DNA from: Haloarcula salina
GTDB lineage: Archaea; Halobacteriota; Halobacteria; Halobacteriales; Haloarculaceae
DNA length: 64,000 nucleotides
Reading direction: 5' to 3'
Assembly: GCF_010119195.1 (NCBI RefSeq)
Contig: NZ_WRXL01000003.1
Location: 124,001-188,000 of the forward strand
A program made the position numbers and the translations under genes. The notes under the pieces are model-generated. The model searched no databases. It saw only the letters and a program-made list of their open reading frames with translations, and was not told the DNA's origin. Within the stretch, counting starts at the first letter, position 1. Each line of letters starts with the position of its first letter. Below are positions 8,090-16,665 of the stretch, one piece after another.

Positions 8090-8098
8090 AGTTTATTA
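8090..8098 (+). promoter_or_regulatory. TATA box of the DUF5789 gene
   Basis: TTTATTA at 8092-8098, centred 27 nt before the ATG at 8122. A second AT-rich block (TTATAATCATAAATA, 8069-8083) lies just upstream and may be an upstream element. Confidence 0.55.
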
Positions 8099-8121
8099 TC
8101 GACCATTACATTTCCACTGAT

Positions 8122-8409
8122 ATGCGAATGCTGACTGACGCAACCGACGCGTTCCAATCGTACGACTACCCGGTCGCCGCCGAGGAGATCATCGACAAGG
8201 ACGGCGACATCGAACTGGAGCTCCCGAACGGCACCGAGAGCCTGGGCGAGGCGCTCAGCCGCTCGGCCCCAGAGACCTTCGAGAGCGCCGAAGACGCCGA
8301 GTTCGCGGCGTTCTCGGGCGTTTCGAGCAAGGCCATCGGCCGCAAGGGCTACTCCGACCGCGACCCCATCTGCATGGGCGAGGACGGGCCCGAGCAGGTC
8401 TCGTTCTGA
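8122..8409 (+). CDS. DUF5789 family protein
   Basis: 95 residues. The central pattern ELELPNGTESLGEALSRS, then ETFESAEDAEFAAFSGVS and the end KAIGRKGYSDRDP are hallmarks of the haloarchaeal DUF5789 (DUF2795-related) family. Function is unknown; it is small, acidic and soluble. A second in-frame ATG two codons later (8128) could be used, but the TATA spacing favours 8122. Convergent with the operon ending at 8654. Confidence 0.8.
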   Translation: MRMLTDATDAFQSYDYPVAAEEIIDKDGDIELELPNGTESLGEALSRSAPETFESAEDAEFAAFSGVSSKAIGRKGYSDRDPICMGEDGPEQVSF

Positions 8410-8513
8410 GTCCCTGACCGCGACCGGGGGCGTGCCCTGCCACGCGCTCTCGGCGACCTCCGTGGGTTCCAACGGCGGTTCGACTGCCGGCCTCGCGCCG
8501 TGCAGTCATCCTC

Positions 8514-8533
8514 GACCGCGCCTTCGCGCGGTC
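8514..8533. other. Short hairpin in a convergent intergenic region
   Basis: GACCGCGC, loop CTTC, GCGCGGTC: an 8-bp perfect stem in the 244-bp space between two convergent genes (8410-8653). A T-run (CGTTTTTCC, about 8566) lies about 35 bp downstream, so it could help end transcription. The rest of this space holds no recognisable gene. Confidence 0.35.
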
Positions 8534-8653
8534 CCAGCTCTGGACGGATCACACCGTCTTCACTCGTTTTTCCACGCCTCCGAGCGACGCGACCGGCGCG
8601 CCGTGTCGTCCCGCCGTCCAGCACGCGGGTTCGCGCCTCGGCGTCCGGCGCGG

Positions 8654-9064
8654 CTACCGCTCCAAAAAGTCCGGGCGGTCGACGGTCTCGGTGCTGTCGA
8701 CGGACTGCCGGTCGAGCAGTTCCGACTTCTCGAGGGCCGACGGCAGGCCGTCGCGGCCGCCCGTCGGCACGTCGTCCTCGTCGACGTAGACCGTCTCGCC
8801 GGTGACCAGGTCGTTCCAGAGGGCCTCGCGGTCGGCGCTGGTCGTCTCCGCCGCCCGCTTGGCCTCGTTTCGCCCCTCGTCGTACGCGAGTTCGACCATG
8901 CTCTTGTGGTACGCGGAGTTCATCTCGGCGTAGATGGCCTCCAGCTCCTCGCGGTTGAACTCGCCGAGGCGCTCGGCGACGCCGATGGCGTAGGCCCGAT
9001 CGGTGGCCTCGTCCTTGTCGAGGGCGTCCCATCCGGTGTCGAACTCGCGCTCGTAGAGGCTCAT
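8654..9064 (-). CDS. Hypothetical acidic protein, partner of the RAD55-like ATPase
   Basis: 136 residues starting with an ATG that overlaps the stop of the upstream ATPase gene (ATGA-type, 4 bp), so translation is coupled. The first 80 residues are helical (YEREFDTGWDALDKDEATDR then NREELEAIYAEMNSAYHKSM). The C-terminal part is polar and probably disordered. I do not recognise a family. The gene arrangement suggests it acts with the ATPase. Confidence 0.7.
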   Translation of the reverse strand: MSLYEREFDTGWDALDKDEATDRAYAIGVAERLGEFNREELEAIYAEMNSAYHKSMVELAYDEGRNEAKRAAETTSADREALWNDLVTGETVYVDEDDVPTGGRDGLPSALEKSELLDRQSVDSTETVDRPDFLER

Positions 9065-9774
9065 GTCTCCACTTTGCGGTCGGCGTGGACCTGCAGTCCG
9101 CTGTCGGAGAAGGAGATCTCGCGGATGTCGCAGTCGATGGCGGTGCCCCGCATCTTGATGACCTGGACGCCGCGGGTCATGCTCCCGCCCTCCAGGAAGT
9201 TGTGGAAGAAGACGACGCCGTGGGCCAGGTAGTGCTCGTCGCTGTACGACGACGGGTCGGTCATCTCTGAGATGAGCAGGGTCGTCGCGTCGGTCTGTTT
9301 CAGCGCGGAGAGAAAGCCGGTGATCTCGTCGTCGACGTTGTTCATGAAGTGCTGGAGGAGCATCGTCGAGTCGATGACCACCCGCTGGATGTCGTTCTGG
9401 CGGATGTACGCCACGAGTCGGTTGGTCAGCCCGCCCTCGCTGCCGAACTGCGTGATGGTTCGTTTGCCGCTCTCGGTGACGAGGTTCAGAAACTGGATGG
9501 CGTCGGACTGCATCGCCCGGTCGAAGCCGAAGTCGTAGCCGGCCATGTCCTGCATGAGTTCCGATTTCGTCTCGTGCATCGTCACGTAGAGGCAGGTTTC
9601 GCCCTCCTTGACGCCCTGCGTGATGAACTGCGAGCAGAACGTCGTCTTGCCGCTACCCGGCGGCCCGCTGATGACGTAGAGTCGGTTCGGGAGAAGCCCC
9701 CCCTCAATGAGATCGTCGAAGCCGGGAACCCCGCTAGAGAGACGCATATCAGCCACCTGTGTCCGTCTGGACAT
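9061..9774 (-). CDS. RAD55/KaiC-like RecA-superfamily ATPase
   Basis: 237 residues: N-terminal RLSSGVPGFDDLIEGGLLP, Walker A G37-PPGSGKTT45, and Walker B with D135 in RVVIDST. It is a single RecA/KaiC core without an N-terminal HhH domain, as in the archaeal RadB/RAD55 and HTR-like group, which act as signalling or recombination-mediator ATPases. ATPase genes of this type in haloarchaea often pair with small partner proteins, as with the coupled 8654-9064 gene here. Role (recombination or signal output) is not decided. Confidence 0.82.
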   Translation of the reverse strand: MSRRTQVADMRLSSGVPGFDDLIEGGLLPNRLYVISGPPGSGKTTFCSQFITQGVKEGETCLYVTMHETKSELMQDMAGYDFGFDRAMQSDAIQFLNLVTESGKRTITQFGSEGGLTNRLVAYIRQNDIQRVVIDSTMLLQHFMNNVDDEITGFLSALKQTDATTLLISEMTDPSSYSDEHYLAHGVVFFHNFLEGGSMTRGVQVIKMRGTAIDCDIREISFSDSGLQVHADRKVET

Positions 9775-9820
9775 ATGCTTTCACCTTCTGTTTTCAGCCG
9801 TGATAACTCATTCGGCCCGC

Positions 9821-10528
9821 TCACAGGTCGACAGCGTCCGGCCCGGCGTCGGCGAGTGCGAGCAGTCGCTCCGTTCCGGCCTCGTCGAACCGCATCGGCC
9901 GCCGCCACCACGGTCCCTTCCCCGAGTCCGAGGACAGGTCGGTGACCAGCGCGTTGGCGTCCGTTCCCCCGCTCGGCTCCGACAGCGGGACGACCGTCTC
10001 GTACAGCCGCGAGCCGTCCTCGCTCCCGCTGATGAGAACGCGGGCGTCGAACGGGTCGCGCTTGACGTGGGCGTTCGACGCGAACGCCGCCCGCTCGGCG
10101 TCGGGAAGCGACCGGTACTCCTCGCCGGTCACCGCGTCGCGGGCGAGGCGGAAGTGGCCGATGACGTACGCGCCCCACTCCGGCGAGGCCCAGGCCGGCG
10201 CGTCGCCGGCGGTCGAAAGCGTCGCGTAGAAGAAGAGGGAGTCACCGGCCGAGAGCTCCGAGAGCGGGCCGGCCTTCACGCCGTGGTCGTCGCCGTACGT
10301 GTAGCGCTCGCCCCCGGCCTCCGGGAACTCCGGGTCGAAGTGGACCGGCCGGTCGGCCACCGCCGACACGTCAGTCGTCAGGTCGAGGTCGCCGTACGTC
10401 GGGACGGGGTCGTTCGTTGGTTTCGACTCGGGAATCGGGATGTACTCGAACGTGCCGTCGGGGTACACCGGGCCGCGAAAGCCCGGTTCGTTGGTGTTGG
10501 CTCCGACGTTGATGGCGACGCCGCGCAT
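9821..10528 (-). CDS. Nmad3-type putative nucleotide-modification protein
   Basis: 235 residues from the ATG at 10528. The start RGVAINVGANTNEPGFRGP, then YPDGTFEYIPIPES, matches the 'nucleotide modification associated domain 3' described by comparative genomics of modified-base systems; the C-terminal half contains SPEWGAYVIGHFRLA. The family role, handling modified nucleotides or DNA, is a prediction only. It lies 50 bp downstream of a zinc-ribbon membrane gene on the same strand. No phage or restriction gene is near, so here it may be a housekeeping version. Confidence 0.72.
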   Translation of the reverse strand: MRGVAINVGANTNEPGFRGPVYPDGTFEYIPIPESKPTNDPVPTYGDLDLTTDVSAVADRPVHFDPEFPEAGGERYTYGDDHGVKAGPLSELSAGDSLFFYATLSTAGDAPAWASPEWGAYVIGHFRLARDAVTGEEYRSLPDAERAAFASNAHVKRDPFDARVLISGSEDGSRLYETVVPLSEPSGGTDANALVTDLSSDSGKGPWWRRPMRFDEAGTERLLALADAGPDAVDL

Positions 10529-10578
10529 GCCTGGCGTTCGGTCGCGGCGGAGAAATGGCTGACGACGTCCGACGCCGG

Positions 10579-10824
10579 CTATCGAAGTTCGGCGACACAG
10601 GCCCGGCAGTACCGGACCGTCGAGTGCGCGTCGTTGACGGTCCCGCACTCCCCGCAGGGAACCCCGGAGCGCGACGACGGCCCCTCGAAACCCGGCCGAG
10701 CGTTCGACGTGCGCTGTGGCGTCGGCTCCGGCGCGGGGGACCGACCCCTGAAGTACCGATACAGCCCGACCTGGAGCGCGGCGAGGACGACGAGGTAGAC
10801 GGCGAGCCAGATCCACACGTTCAT
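10579..10824 (-). CDS. Membrane-anchored zinc-ribbon protein, paralogue of 2744-3031
   Basis: 81 residues. One transmembrane helix right at the N-terminus (VWIWLAVYLVVLAALQVGLY), a Pro/Ser-rich linker, then a four-Cys ribbon: CGECGTVNDAHSTVRYCRAC. Layout and ribbon spacing are like the protein at 2744. It is the likely first gene of a short operon with the Nmad3 gene. Confidence 0.72.
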   Translation of the reverse strand: MNVWIWLAVYLVVLAALQVGLYRYFRGRSPAPEPTPQRTSNARPGFEGPSSRSGVPCGECGTVNDAHSTVRYCRACVAELR

Positions 10825-10889
10825 GCCTCCCGCTTTCGAAAGCAGGTACTTCGCTGTACTGGGCGGAGAATCAGGACTGATACTCGACG

Positions 10890-11792
10890 TTACCGCTCCG
10901 GCGGGGAGCGGTCGCGCTGGAACTCGTCGAACGGTTCGAGGTCGTCGGGGAGGTCGTATTCCAGTTTGCGCTCGGCGCGGCGATCGGCGTTCGCACCGTC
11001 GAGCGGGTCGGCGACGGACTCCCAGCCCTCTTTGACCGCGAGGGACTTCGCCGGCGTGCCGGCGGCGATGTGGTGGGCGGGAACGTCCTTGCCGGCGATG
11101 GATTTCGCCGCGAGGATGGCGTTCTCGCCGACCTTCACGCCGGCCCGGACCATCGAGTCGTAGGTCAGGCGCACGTCGTCCTCGACGATGGTGTGGTAGT
11201 TGTCGACGTGGGTCTGGTCGACGGCGTCGTGGTCGTGGCTGTAGATGTGTGTGTCGTCGGAGATGGAGACGCGGTCGCCGATGGTGAGCTTCCCGCGGTC
11301 GTCTAGGTGCACGTCGTCGTGGACGACGACGTTGTCGCCGACCTCGATGTTGTGCCCGTAGGTGAACGAGATGCCCTTGAAGAAGCGACAGCCCTCGCCA
11401 CAGGAGTCGAAGAGGTGGTCGGCGAGCATCCGCCGGAACCGAAGCGCGAACTCCACGTTGTCGGCCATCGGCGTCGCGTCGAACTGCCGCCAGAGCCACT
11501 GGAGGTGCTTCGAGCGCTTGAACCGTTCCTCGTCTTTCTCGGCGTAGTACTCGCTCTCGAGCGTGGTGTTACAGGGGTCGTACCCCTGGAGTCGGACCCG
11601 CTCGGCCGGCGAGATGTCCGCGCCGTCCTGCCAGCGCTCGTAGGCCTCCCGATCACCGTGTAGGTCGATGAGCACGTCGGTGACCACGTCGCAGGTGTCC
11701 TCGTCACCGGAGAGGCGCTCGTCGACCTCGTCGATGAACGCCCGGAGCCCCTCTTCGGCGAGCGGTGGCAGCGACACGTGGCGCTTCGTCAT
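10890..11792 (-). CDS. Hexapeptide-repeat acyltransferase
   Basis: 300 residues. An alpha-helical N-terminal third is followed by left-handed beta-helix repeats (NIEVGDNVVVHDDVHLDD, then KLTIGDRVSISDDTHIYSHD, then VKVGENAILAAKSIAGKDV), ending in the typical AAGTPAKSLAVKEG. The His in YSHDHD is in the usual catalytic position for acetyl-CoA-dependent O-acetyltransferases of the maltose/galactoside type. Trimeric and cytoplasmic by family precedent. The start at 11792 (MTKRHVSLPPLAEEG) is chosen over a longer frame that lacks family features. Confidence 0.87.
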   Translation of the reverse strand: MTKRHVSLPPLAEEGLRAFIDEVDERLSGDEDTCDVVTDVLIDLHGDREAYERWQDGADISPAERVRLQGYDPCNTTLESEYYAEKDEERFKRSKHLQWLWRQFDATPMADNVEFALRFRRMLADHLFDSCGEGCRFFKGISFTYGHNIEVGDNVVVHDDVHLDDRGKLTIGDRVSISDDTHIYSHDHDAVDQTHVDNYHTIVEDDVRLTYDSMVRAGVKVGENAILAAKSIAGKDVPAHHIAAGTPAKSLAVKEGWESVADPLDGANADRRAERKLEYDLPDDLEPFDEFQRDRSPPER

Positions 11793-11927
11793 GTCCGGTA
11801 CGTGGCCTCGCGGGCAGATAGGGGTTTCCGTTACGCGTTCGAAACCCGGTAACGCCGACGGTACGACACATCTTGTCACATCCTCTGAGAGCCAACAGTA
11901 TAAGCCGCCGCCGTCCCAGGCCACGAC

Positions 11928-12950
11928 ATGGGCAGGTCGGACTTCCTCATCGAGGTGCGGCGCTACATGGTCAACCCCGACGAGCACCGACTGCGAGCGC
12001 CGTGGCGCGTCACCGTCTGGACGGCCGTCGCCGGGTTCGGGGTCGTCCTCCTCTCCGGGTTCGTCTGGGCGCTCGCCGCCGTCTGGCCGCCCCTCGGGAG
12101 CGACGCGGCGGTCGCCGTGGTGGGCCGACAGATCGGGCTCCTCGCCGGGGCGACCGCGCTGGCGGTCGGCGTCGGCTACCTGCTCGATCGCCGGACGCTC
12201 GCGGACTACGGGCTGGAATTCGACCGCCAGTGGTGGCGCGACGCCGCCTTCGGCCTGGCGCTGGGTGCCGGCCTACCGACGGCAGTCCTGCTGATCGAGG
12301 TGGCCGCCGGCGCCGCCCGGGTCAGCGTCGGCCTCGCCACCGTCGCCGGCGGTCCGCTCCCGCTGACGGCGTTCGGCCCGGTCGCGGCCCTGTTTGTCCT
12401 CGGCGCGTTCTTCCTGGTGCAGGCGACCGCGGAGGAGGTCATCGTCCGCGGCTACCTCCTGACGAACGCCGCCGAGGGGCTCGCCGGCTGGGTCGGGCGG
12501 CAACGCGCCGTCCTCGCCGCAGTGGGGCTGACCGGGGCGCTGTTCGGCGTGCTCCACTGGACGAACCCGAGCGCGTCGCTGCTCAGCGTGACCAACATCA
12601 CGCTGTACGGCCTCCTGCTCGGGGCGTGTTACGTCCTGACCGGACGGCTCGGCGTCGCCAGCGGCTTCCACGTCGCCTGGAACTACACGCTCGCCCTGCT
12701 TGGCCTCCCGGTCAGCGGCATCCGCATGGGCGTCAGGCTCTTCTCGACCGAACAGACCGGACCGGCGCTGCTGACCGGCGGGAACTTCGGTCCGGAGGGG
12801 GGCCTCGTCGCGCTCCCGCTGCTGGTCGTCGGCGGGGCCGCGCTGTACTGGTGGGTCCGCCGAGAGTACGGCCGCGTCGACCTGCTGGAGTCGGTGGCGG
12901 TGCCGAATCTCCGGGTGCGCCGCGAGCGCCCCGGGAACCGCGACGGATAA
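11928..12950 (+). CDS. CPBP family intramembrane glutamic endopeptidase
   Basis: 340 residues with about eight transmembrane helices. Motif 1 E169-E170-VIVR174, motif 2 FGVLHW with H210, and motif 3 HVAWN (H248, N252) form the glutamate-protease core of the CAAX/Abi (Rce1-like) family. It resembles the paralogue at 28116-29108, including the D-R-R-x-L-x-D-Y-G-L lead-in at about residue 87. A TATA-like GTATAAGCC lies about 27 nt upstream of the ATG. Substrate unknown. Confidence 0.9.
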   Translation: MGRSDFLIEVRRYMVNPDEHRLRAPWRVTVWTAVAGFGVVLLSGFVWALAAVWPPLGSDAAVAVVGRQIGLLAGATALAVGVGYLLDRRTLADYGLEFDRQWWRDAAFGLALGAGLPTAVLLIEVAAGAARVSVGLATVAGGPLPLTAFGPVAALFVLGAFFLVQATAEEVIVRGYLLTNAAEGLAGWVGRQRAVLAAVGLTGALFGVLHWTNPSASLLSVTNITLYGLLLGACYVLTGRLGVASGFHVAWNYTLALLGLPVSGIRMGVRLFSTEQTGPALLTGGNFGPEGGLVALPLLVVGGAALYWWVRREYGRVDLLESVAVPNLRVRRERPGNRDG

Positions 12951-12975
12951 GTTTCCGTGGCCACAACGGCGATGT

Positions 12976-14028
12976 ATGAAGTACGATACGCTCGGGAACT
13001 CCGGCGTCGAGGTCTCGGAAGTCGGCTTCGGCGCGTGGGTCGTCGGCACCGACTGGTGGGGCGACCGCACCCGCGAGGACGCGGTCGAGATGGTCCAGCA
13101 CGCCCTCGACGAGGACGTGACCTTCTTCGACACCGGGGACGTGTACGGCCACGGCGACAGCGAGGAGATCATCGGCGAGGCGCTCGCCGAGCACCGCGAC
13201 GAGGTGACGGTCTCGACGAAGATCGGCTACGACTTCTACAACAACCCCCAGGCCGGCCACGGCGAACTCCCGAAGAAGATCACGCCCGAGTGGATCCACA
13301 CCGCGCTCGACCGCTCGCTCGACCGCCTCGGCATGGACCACGTCGAGCTGCTGATGCTCCACAACGCGAACGTCGACGAGGTCGACGAGGACGTGCTGGA
13401 GGCCCTCGACGAACTCCGCGAGGAGGGCAAGGTCGAGGCCATCGGCTGGGCGCTGGGCCCCTCCATCGGCTGGCTCGCCGAGGGCGACGCCGCGGTCGCC
13501 GAGGAGTTCGACGCGCTCCAGACCGTGTTCAATCTCTTCGAGCAGACCCCCGGCCAGCACTTCGTCGACACCATCCGCGATCGGAGCGCCGACACGTCGG
13601 TCATCGCCCGCGTCCCCCACTCCTCGGGCCTGCTGAACGAGCAGGTCACCCCGGACACCGAACTCGGCGAGGGCGACCACCGCGCCCACCGGCCGACCGA
13701 GTGGTACGAGACGGGCTGGGAGAAGGTGGAGTCGATTCGATTCTTAGAACGAGACGGCGCGCGGACGATGGGCCAGGCCGCCATTCAGTGGCTCCTCGCC
13801 CACGACGAAGTCGCGTCGGTCACGCCGACGTTCCGGACGACCGCCGACATCGACGAGTGGGCCGGCGCGCCCGACACCCCGCCGCTCAGCGACGAGGAGT
13901 ACGAGCGCGTGCAGGACCTGTACGCCGACAACTTCGGCGTCGACCGCGACGACGGGATGGACGCCCTTCGCTCGTCGGTCGGCGGCGCGGACCTCGAAGA
14001 CACCGGCATGAAGTCCGCCGGCGACTGA
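12976..14028 (+). CDS. Aldo/keto reductase (AKR family, long type)
   Basis: 350 residues starting MKYDTLGNSGVEVSEVGFG. Tetrad D52, Y57, K82 and H129 (FFDTGDVYGHG; STKIGYD; MLHN). It is similar to YajO/general stress AKRs that use NADP(H) on aldehydes. The gene starts 25 bp after the CPBP gene and has its own TATA-like GATAAGTTT centred at about 12950. It is not especially close to the AKR at 4206; the two belong to different AKR subgroups. Confidence 0.92.
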   Translation: MKYDTLGNSGVEVSEVGFGAWVVGTDWWGDRTREDAVEMVQHALDEDVTFFDTGDVYGHGDSEEIIGEALAEHRDEVTVSTKIGYDFYNNPQAGHGELPKKITPEWIHTALDRSLDRLGMDHVELLMLHNANVDEVDEDVLEALDELREEGKVEAIGWALGPSIGWLAEGDAAVAEEFDALQTVFNLFEQTPGQHFVDTIRDRSADTSVIARVPHSSGLLNEQVTPDTELGEGDHRAHRPTEWYETGWEKVESIRFLERDGARTMGQAAIQWLLAHDEVASVTPTFRTTADIDEWAGAPDTPPLSDEEYERVQDLYADNFGVDRDDGMDALRSSVGGADLEDTGMKSAGD

Positions 14029-14470
14029 ACGGCCCTCAGCGGCGACCGCTCACGTCGCCAGCGTATTCTCGACGCCGTCGTGACACTCACCCCACCGTTC
14101 CAGTTGACACGCTATAGTGGCCATTGAAAGTCAATGCACACCCGATCGCACGACGGCAGTGCGATCGGTGTGTAAATCGTTTCAATTGTTACTATAGCCC
14201 TCGACGACGCGGCCTATCGAACTCCGATCCCTCGATTGTTCACCGCCACCCCTCCCTTTCGACAGGAGATCGACCGCTGTCGGGCGATTCGTCGTACGAC
14301 AGTTCACTTTCACTCCGCCCCGTCAGACACTCGCAAGACGCCAGACGGCGGCGGGTTCGAGGTGAAACGAAGGGGTTCGGGTCTCGGGAGCAGTTCGCAT
14401 GACCTGGCCGCGGAGCACGGACACACCGGCGTCGACCGGCCGACCCGGACGCGTCCGCGCCGCCGTGGCG
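14029..14470. other. 442-bp intergenic region holding a palindromic mobile-like element
   Basis: Between convergent genes. It contains the 86-bp inverted-repeat element (14112-14197) and a CAGTTCACTTTCACTC motif (14300-14315) whose complement recurs before radA. The rest shows no coding pattern that I trust. Confidence 0.6.
14112..14197. repeat. 86-bp terminal-inverted-repeat element with internal hairpin (MITE-like)
   Basis: The outer repeats are CTATAGTGGCCATTGAAA (14112-14129) and TTTCAATTGTTACTATAG (14180-14197), complementary at 15 of 18 positions. Inside, CACACCCGATCGCAC (14137-14151) pairs with GTGCGATCGGTGTG (14159-14172) across a 7-nt loop with one bulged C. The composition is far more AT-rich at the ends than the local sequence. 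The shape fits a non-autonomous mobile element or a structured RNA/DNA element. No obvious target-site duplication is seen, and no second copy was found in this window. Confidence 0.7.
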
Positions 14471-15523
14471 TCAGTCGTAGACGGTCACGCCGGAGACGAC
14501 GAACATCGCGCCGCCGTCGGGGCCGTCGGTCACGTCGATCTCCCATCCGTGGGCGGTGGCGATCTCGCGAACGATGAGCAGCCCCAGTCCGGAGCCGCCG
14601 CTGTCGGTCGTGAAGCCGGCTTCGAAGACCTGCTCGCGCTGGTCCGCCGGGATTCCGGGCCCGTCGTCGGCGACGCTGAACCCGTCGTCGCCCACCTCGA
14701 CGGTCAGCGTGACGGCCGTCTCGGTATCGCCGTCCGCGCCGTCGGGCGTGCCGTGCTCGATGCTGTTGCGAAAGAGGTTCTCGAAGAGCTGCAACAGGAG
14801 CGTCCTGTCCGCCGCGATCGACGCGTCCGTCGGCGCGTGGAGTTCGCCGCCGTCGGTCCGCACGTGCGACCAGGCCTCCCGAGCGGCGTCGCCCAGATCG
14901 AGCCGTTCGACCGCCACTACGTCGGTCTCGCGAGCGATGAGCAACGCGTCGTCGATGATGTCGTTCATGCGTTCGAGCGACCGTTCGACCGCGCCGACGT
15001 GTCCGTCGTCGTCGCTCGCGAGCATCTCGTTGCGCGCCAGCGCCACCGACAGCGGGTTGCGCAGATCGTGGCTGAGGATACCGGTGACCAGTTCCAGCAG
15101 GTCGTTGCGCTCCGAGACCGCCTGTTCGGCCAGGAACCGGTCGGTGATGTCGGCGTGGACGACGAGCACCAGCGGGTCGCCGTCGAACTCGAACTCCCTG
15201 ACCCGCATCGTGAACCAGCGCTCTTCCTCGGGAGCGTGACAGGGGTACTCGAGGGAGAACGTCGACTGCTCGCCCTCGATCACGGCCTCGATCCCGTCGG
15301 CGGCCCGGGTCCCGAGTTCGTCGTCGCCGGTCCGACAGACCGTGAGATAGTTCTCGCCGACCATGTCGGAGCCGATCTGTGCGCCGTTCTCGATGCCGAA
15401 CGTCTCCCACGCGCGGTTCGTCGCCTGGATGACGCCGTCGGTGTCGATGACTGCGATCTGGTCGGGGTGTTCGTCGAAAACCGCCTCGGCGAGGCGCGTT
15501 CGATCCGGGAGATCGTCAGTCAC
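14471..15523 (-). CDS. PAS-domain sensor histidine kinase
   Basis: 350 residues with no membrane segment. A PAS domain (about 15-130, DQIAVIDTDGVIQATNRAWE and the C-terminal DITDRF) is followed by the dimerisation H-box with H152 in LSHDLRNPLSVA. The HATPase domain carries the N-box NLFRNSIEHG and the G-box DDGPGIP, ending with GLGLLIVREIATAHGW. It is a soluble haloarchaeal two-component kinase; no response regulator is adjacent, so it may feed a shared regulator. Confidence 0.93.
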   Translation of the reverse strand: MTDDLPDRTRLAEAVFDEHPDQIAVIDTDGVIQATNRAWETFGIENGAQIGSDMVGENYLTVCRTGDDELGTRAADGIEAVIEGEQSTFSLEYPCHAPEEERWFTMRVREFEFDGDPLVLVVHADITDRFLAEQAVSERNDLLELVTGILSHDLRNPLSVALARNEMLASDDDGHVGAVERSLERMNDIIDDALLIARETDVVAVERLDLGDAAREAWSHVRTDGGELHAPTDASIAADRTLLLQLFENLFRNSIEHGTPDGADGDTETAVTLTVEVGDDGFSVADDGPGIPADQREQVFEAGFTTDSGGSGLGLLIVREIATAHGWEIDVTDGPDGGAMFVVSGVTVYD

Positions 15524-15582
15524 GGGGGATCCTAGGGTCCGAGACCGCTAAAAGCGTCCGGTAGATCCGACGGTGACAGCGG

Positions 15583-16632
15583 CTACTCGTCTTTCAGGCC
15601 TTCACCTTCGACGCGCATGACGCCCTCGCCGTCAGGGAGGTTCGGCGCGTCGACCAGTTTGACGATGCGCTTGTTGCCCTTCGACTTGCGGAGGTAGATG
15701 CGGAACGTCGAGGTGTGGCCGAGGATGTTCCCGCCGATGGGCTGGGTCGGGTCACCGAAGAACGAGTCGGGGTTGGAGGCGACCTGGTTCGTGACGACGA
15801 CGGCGGTGTTGTTGAGGTCGCCGACGCGCATCAGGTCGTGGAGGTGCTTGTTGAGCTTCTGCTGGCGGTCGGCCAGTTCGCCGCGGCCGACGTACTCGGC
15901 GCGGAAGTGCGCGGTGAGCGAGTCGACGGCGAGCAGGCGGACGGGGAACTCCTCGTCCTGGCTCTCGCTGGCGATCTCCTGGGCCTTCTCGGCCAGCAGG
16001 ATCTGGTGGTTGGAGTTGAACGCCTTCGCGACGTGGATCTTCTCCAGCACGGAGGCGACGAGGTCGTCGAGCAGGGTCTCGTCGGTCGGGTCGGCGTCTT
16101 CGTCCTCCTCGACGATTCCGTGGAGGGCCATCGTGTCGGCGATGACCTCGTCTTCGAGCCCCTTTACCATCTGCTCGATCCGCTCGGGGCGGAACGTGTC
16201 CTCGGAGTCGACGAAGATGGCGCTGCCCTCCAGTCCGCCGTGCTCGGCCGGGAGCTGGACGTTGACGGCGAGCTGGTGCGTTACCTGGGACTTGCCGGCC
16301 CCGAACTCGCCGTACACCTCGGTGATGGACTGGGTCTCGACGCCGCCGCCGAGCAGGTCGTCGATCTCGTCGACGCCCCAGGTGAGCTTGCCGATCTGCT
16401 CGCGGCGCTCCAGCACCGCCGACCCGGTCTCGAAACCGCCGATGTCGGCGGCCTCGCGGGCGGCGTTGATGATGTCGGCGGCCGACGACTCGCCGATGTC
16501 GGCCGTGTTGGACAGCTCGCCGGGGGAGGCGACGGCGATGCCCTGGTAGGAGTCGAACCCGTTCTCTTTGAGTTTCTCTGCTGTGGCCGGACCGACGCCC
16601 GGCAGCTCTTCGAGGTCCTCGCTTGCGGACAT
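15583..16632 (-). CDS. radA: DNA repair and recombination protein RadA
   Basis: 349 residues, standard archaeal recombinase length. The N-terminal helix-hairpin-helix ([19 protein letters not shown]) leads to the polymerisation linker and the RecA core with Walker A 108-116 (GEFGAGKSQ) and Walker B in LLAVDS, plus loop L1/L2 sequence [14 protein letters not shown] and [11 protein letters not shown]. It forms filaments on single-stranded DNA for homologous recombination. A strong TATA (GCTTTATAC on the minus strand) is centred 28 nt upstream of the ATG. Confidence 0.98.
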   Translation of the reverse strand: MSASEDLEELPGVGPATAEKLKENGFDSYQGIAVASPGELSNTADIGESSAADIINAAREAADIGGFETGSAVLERREQIGKLTWGVDEIDDLLGGGVETQSITEVYGEFGAGKSQVTHQLAVNVQLPAEHGGLEGSAIFVDSEDTFRPERIEQMVKGLEDEVIADTMALHGIVEEDEDADPTDETLLDDLVASVLEKIHVAKAFNSNHQILLAEKAQEIASESQDEEFPVRLLAVDSLTAHFRAEYVGRGELADRQQKLNKHLHDLMRVGDLNNTAVVVTNQVASNPDSFFGDPTQPIGGNILGHTSTFRIYLRKSKGNKRIVKLVDAPNLPDGEGVMRVEGEGLKDE

Positions 16633-16655
16633 GGACGTGGCTTGTGCGTCCGGGG

Positions 16656-16665
16656 GTATAAAGCC
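16656..16665 (-). promoter_or_regulatory. radA TATA box
   Basis: Minus strand GGCTTTATAC, centred 28 nt before the radA ATG. Upstream of it (16678-16694) lies a CAGTTTCACTTTCACTC motif, also seen at 14300-14315. Confidence 0.65.
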
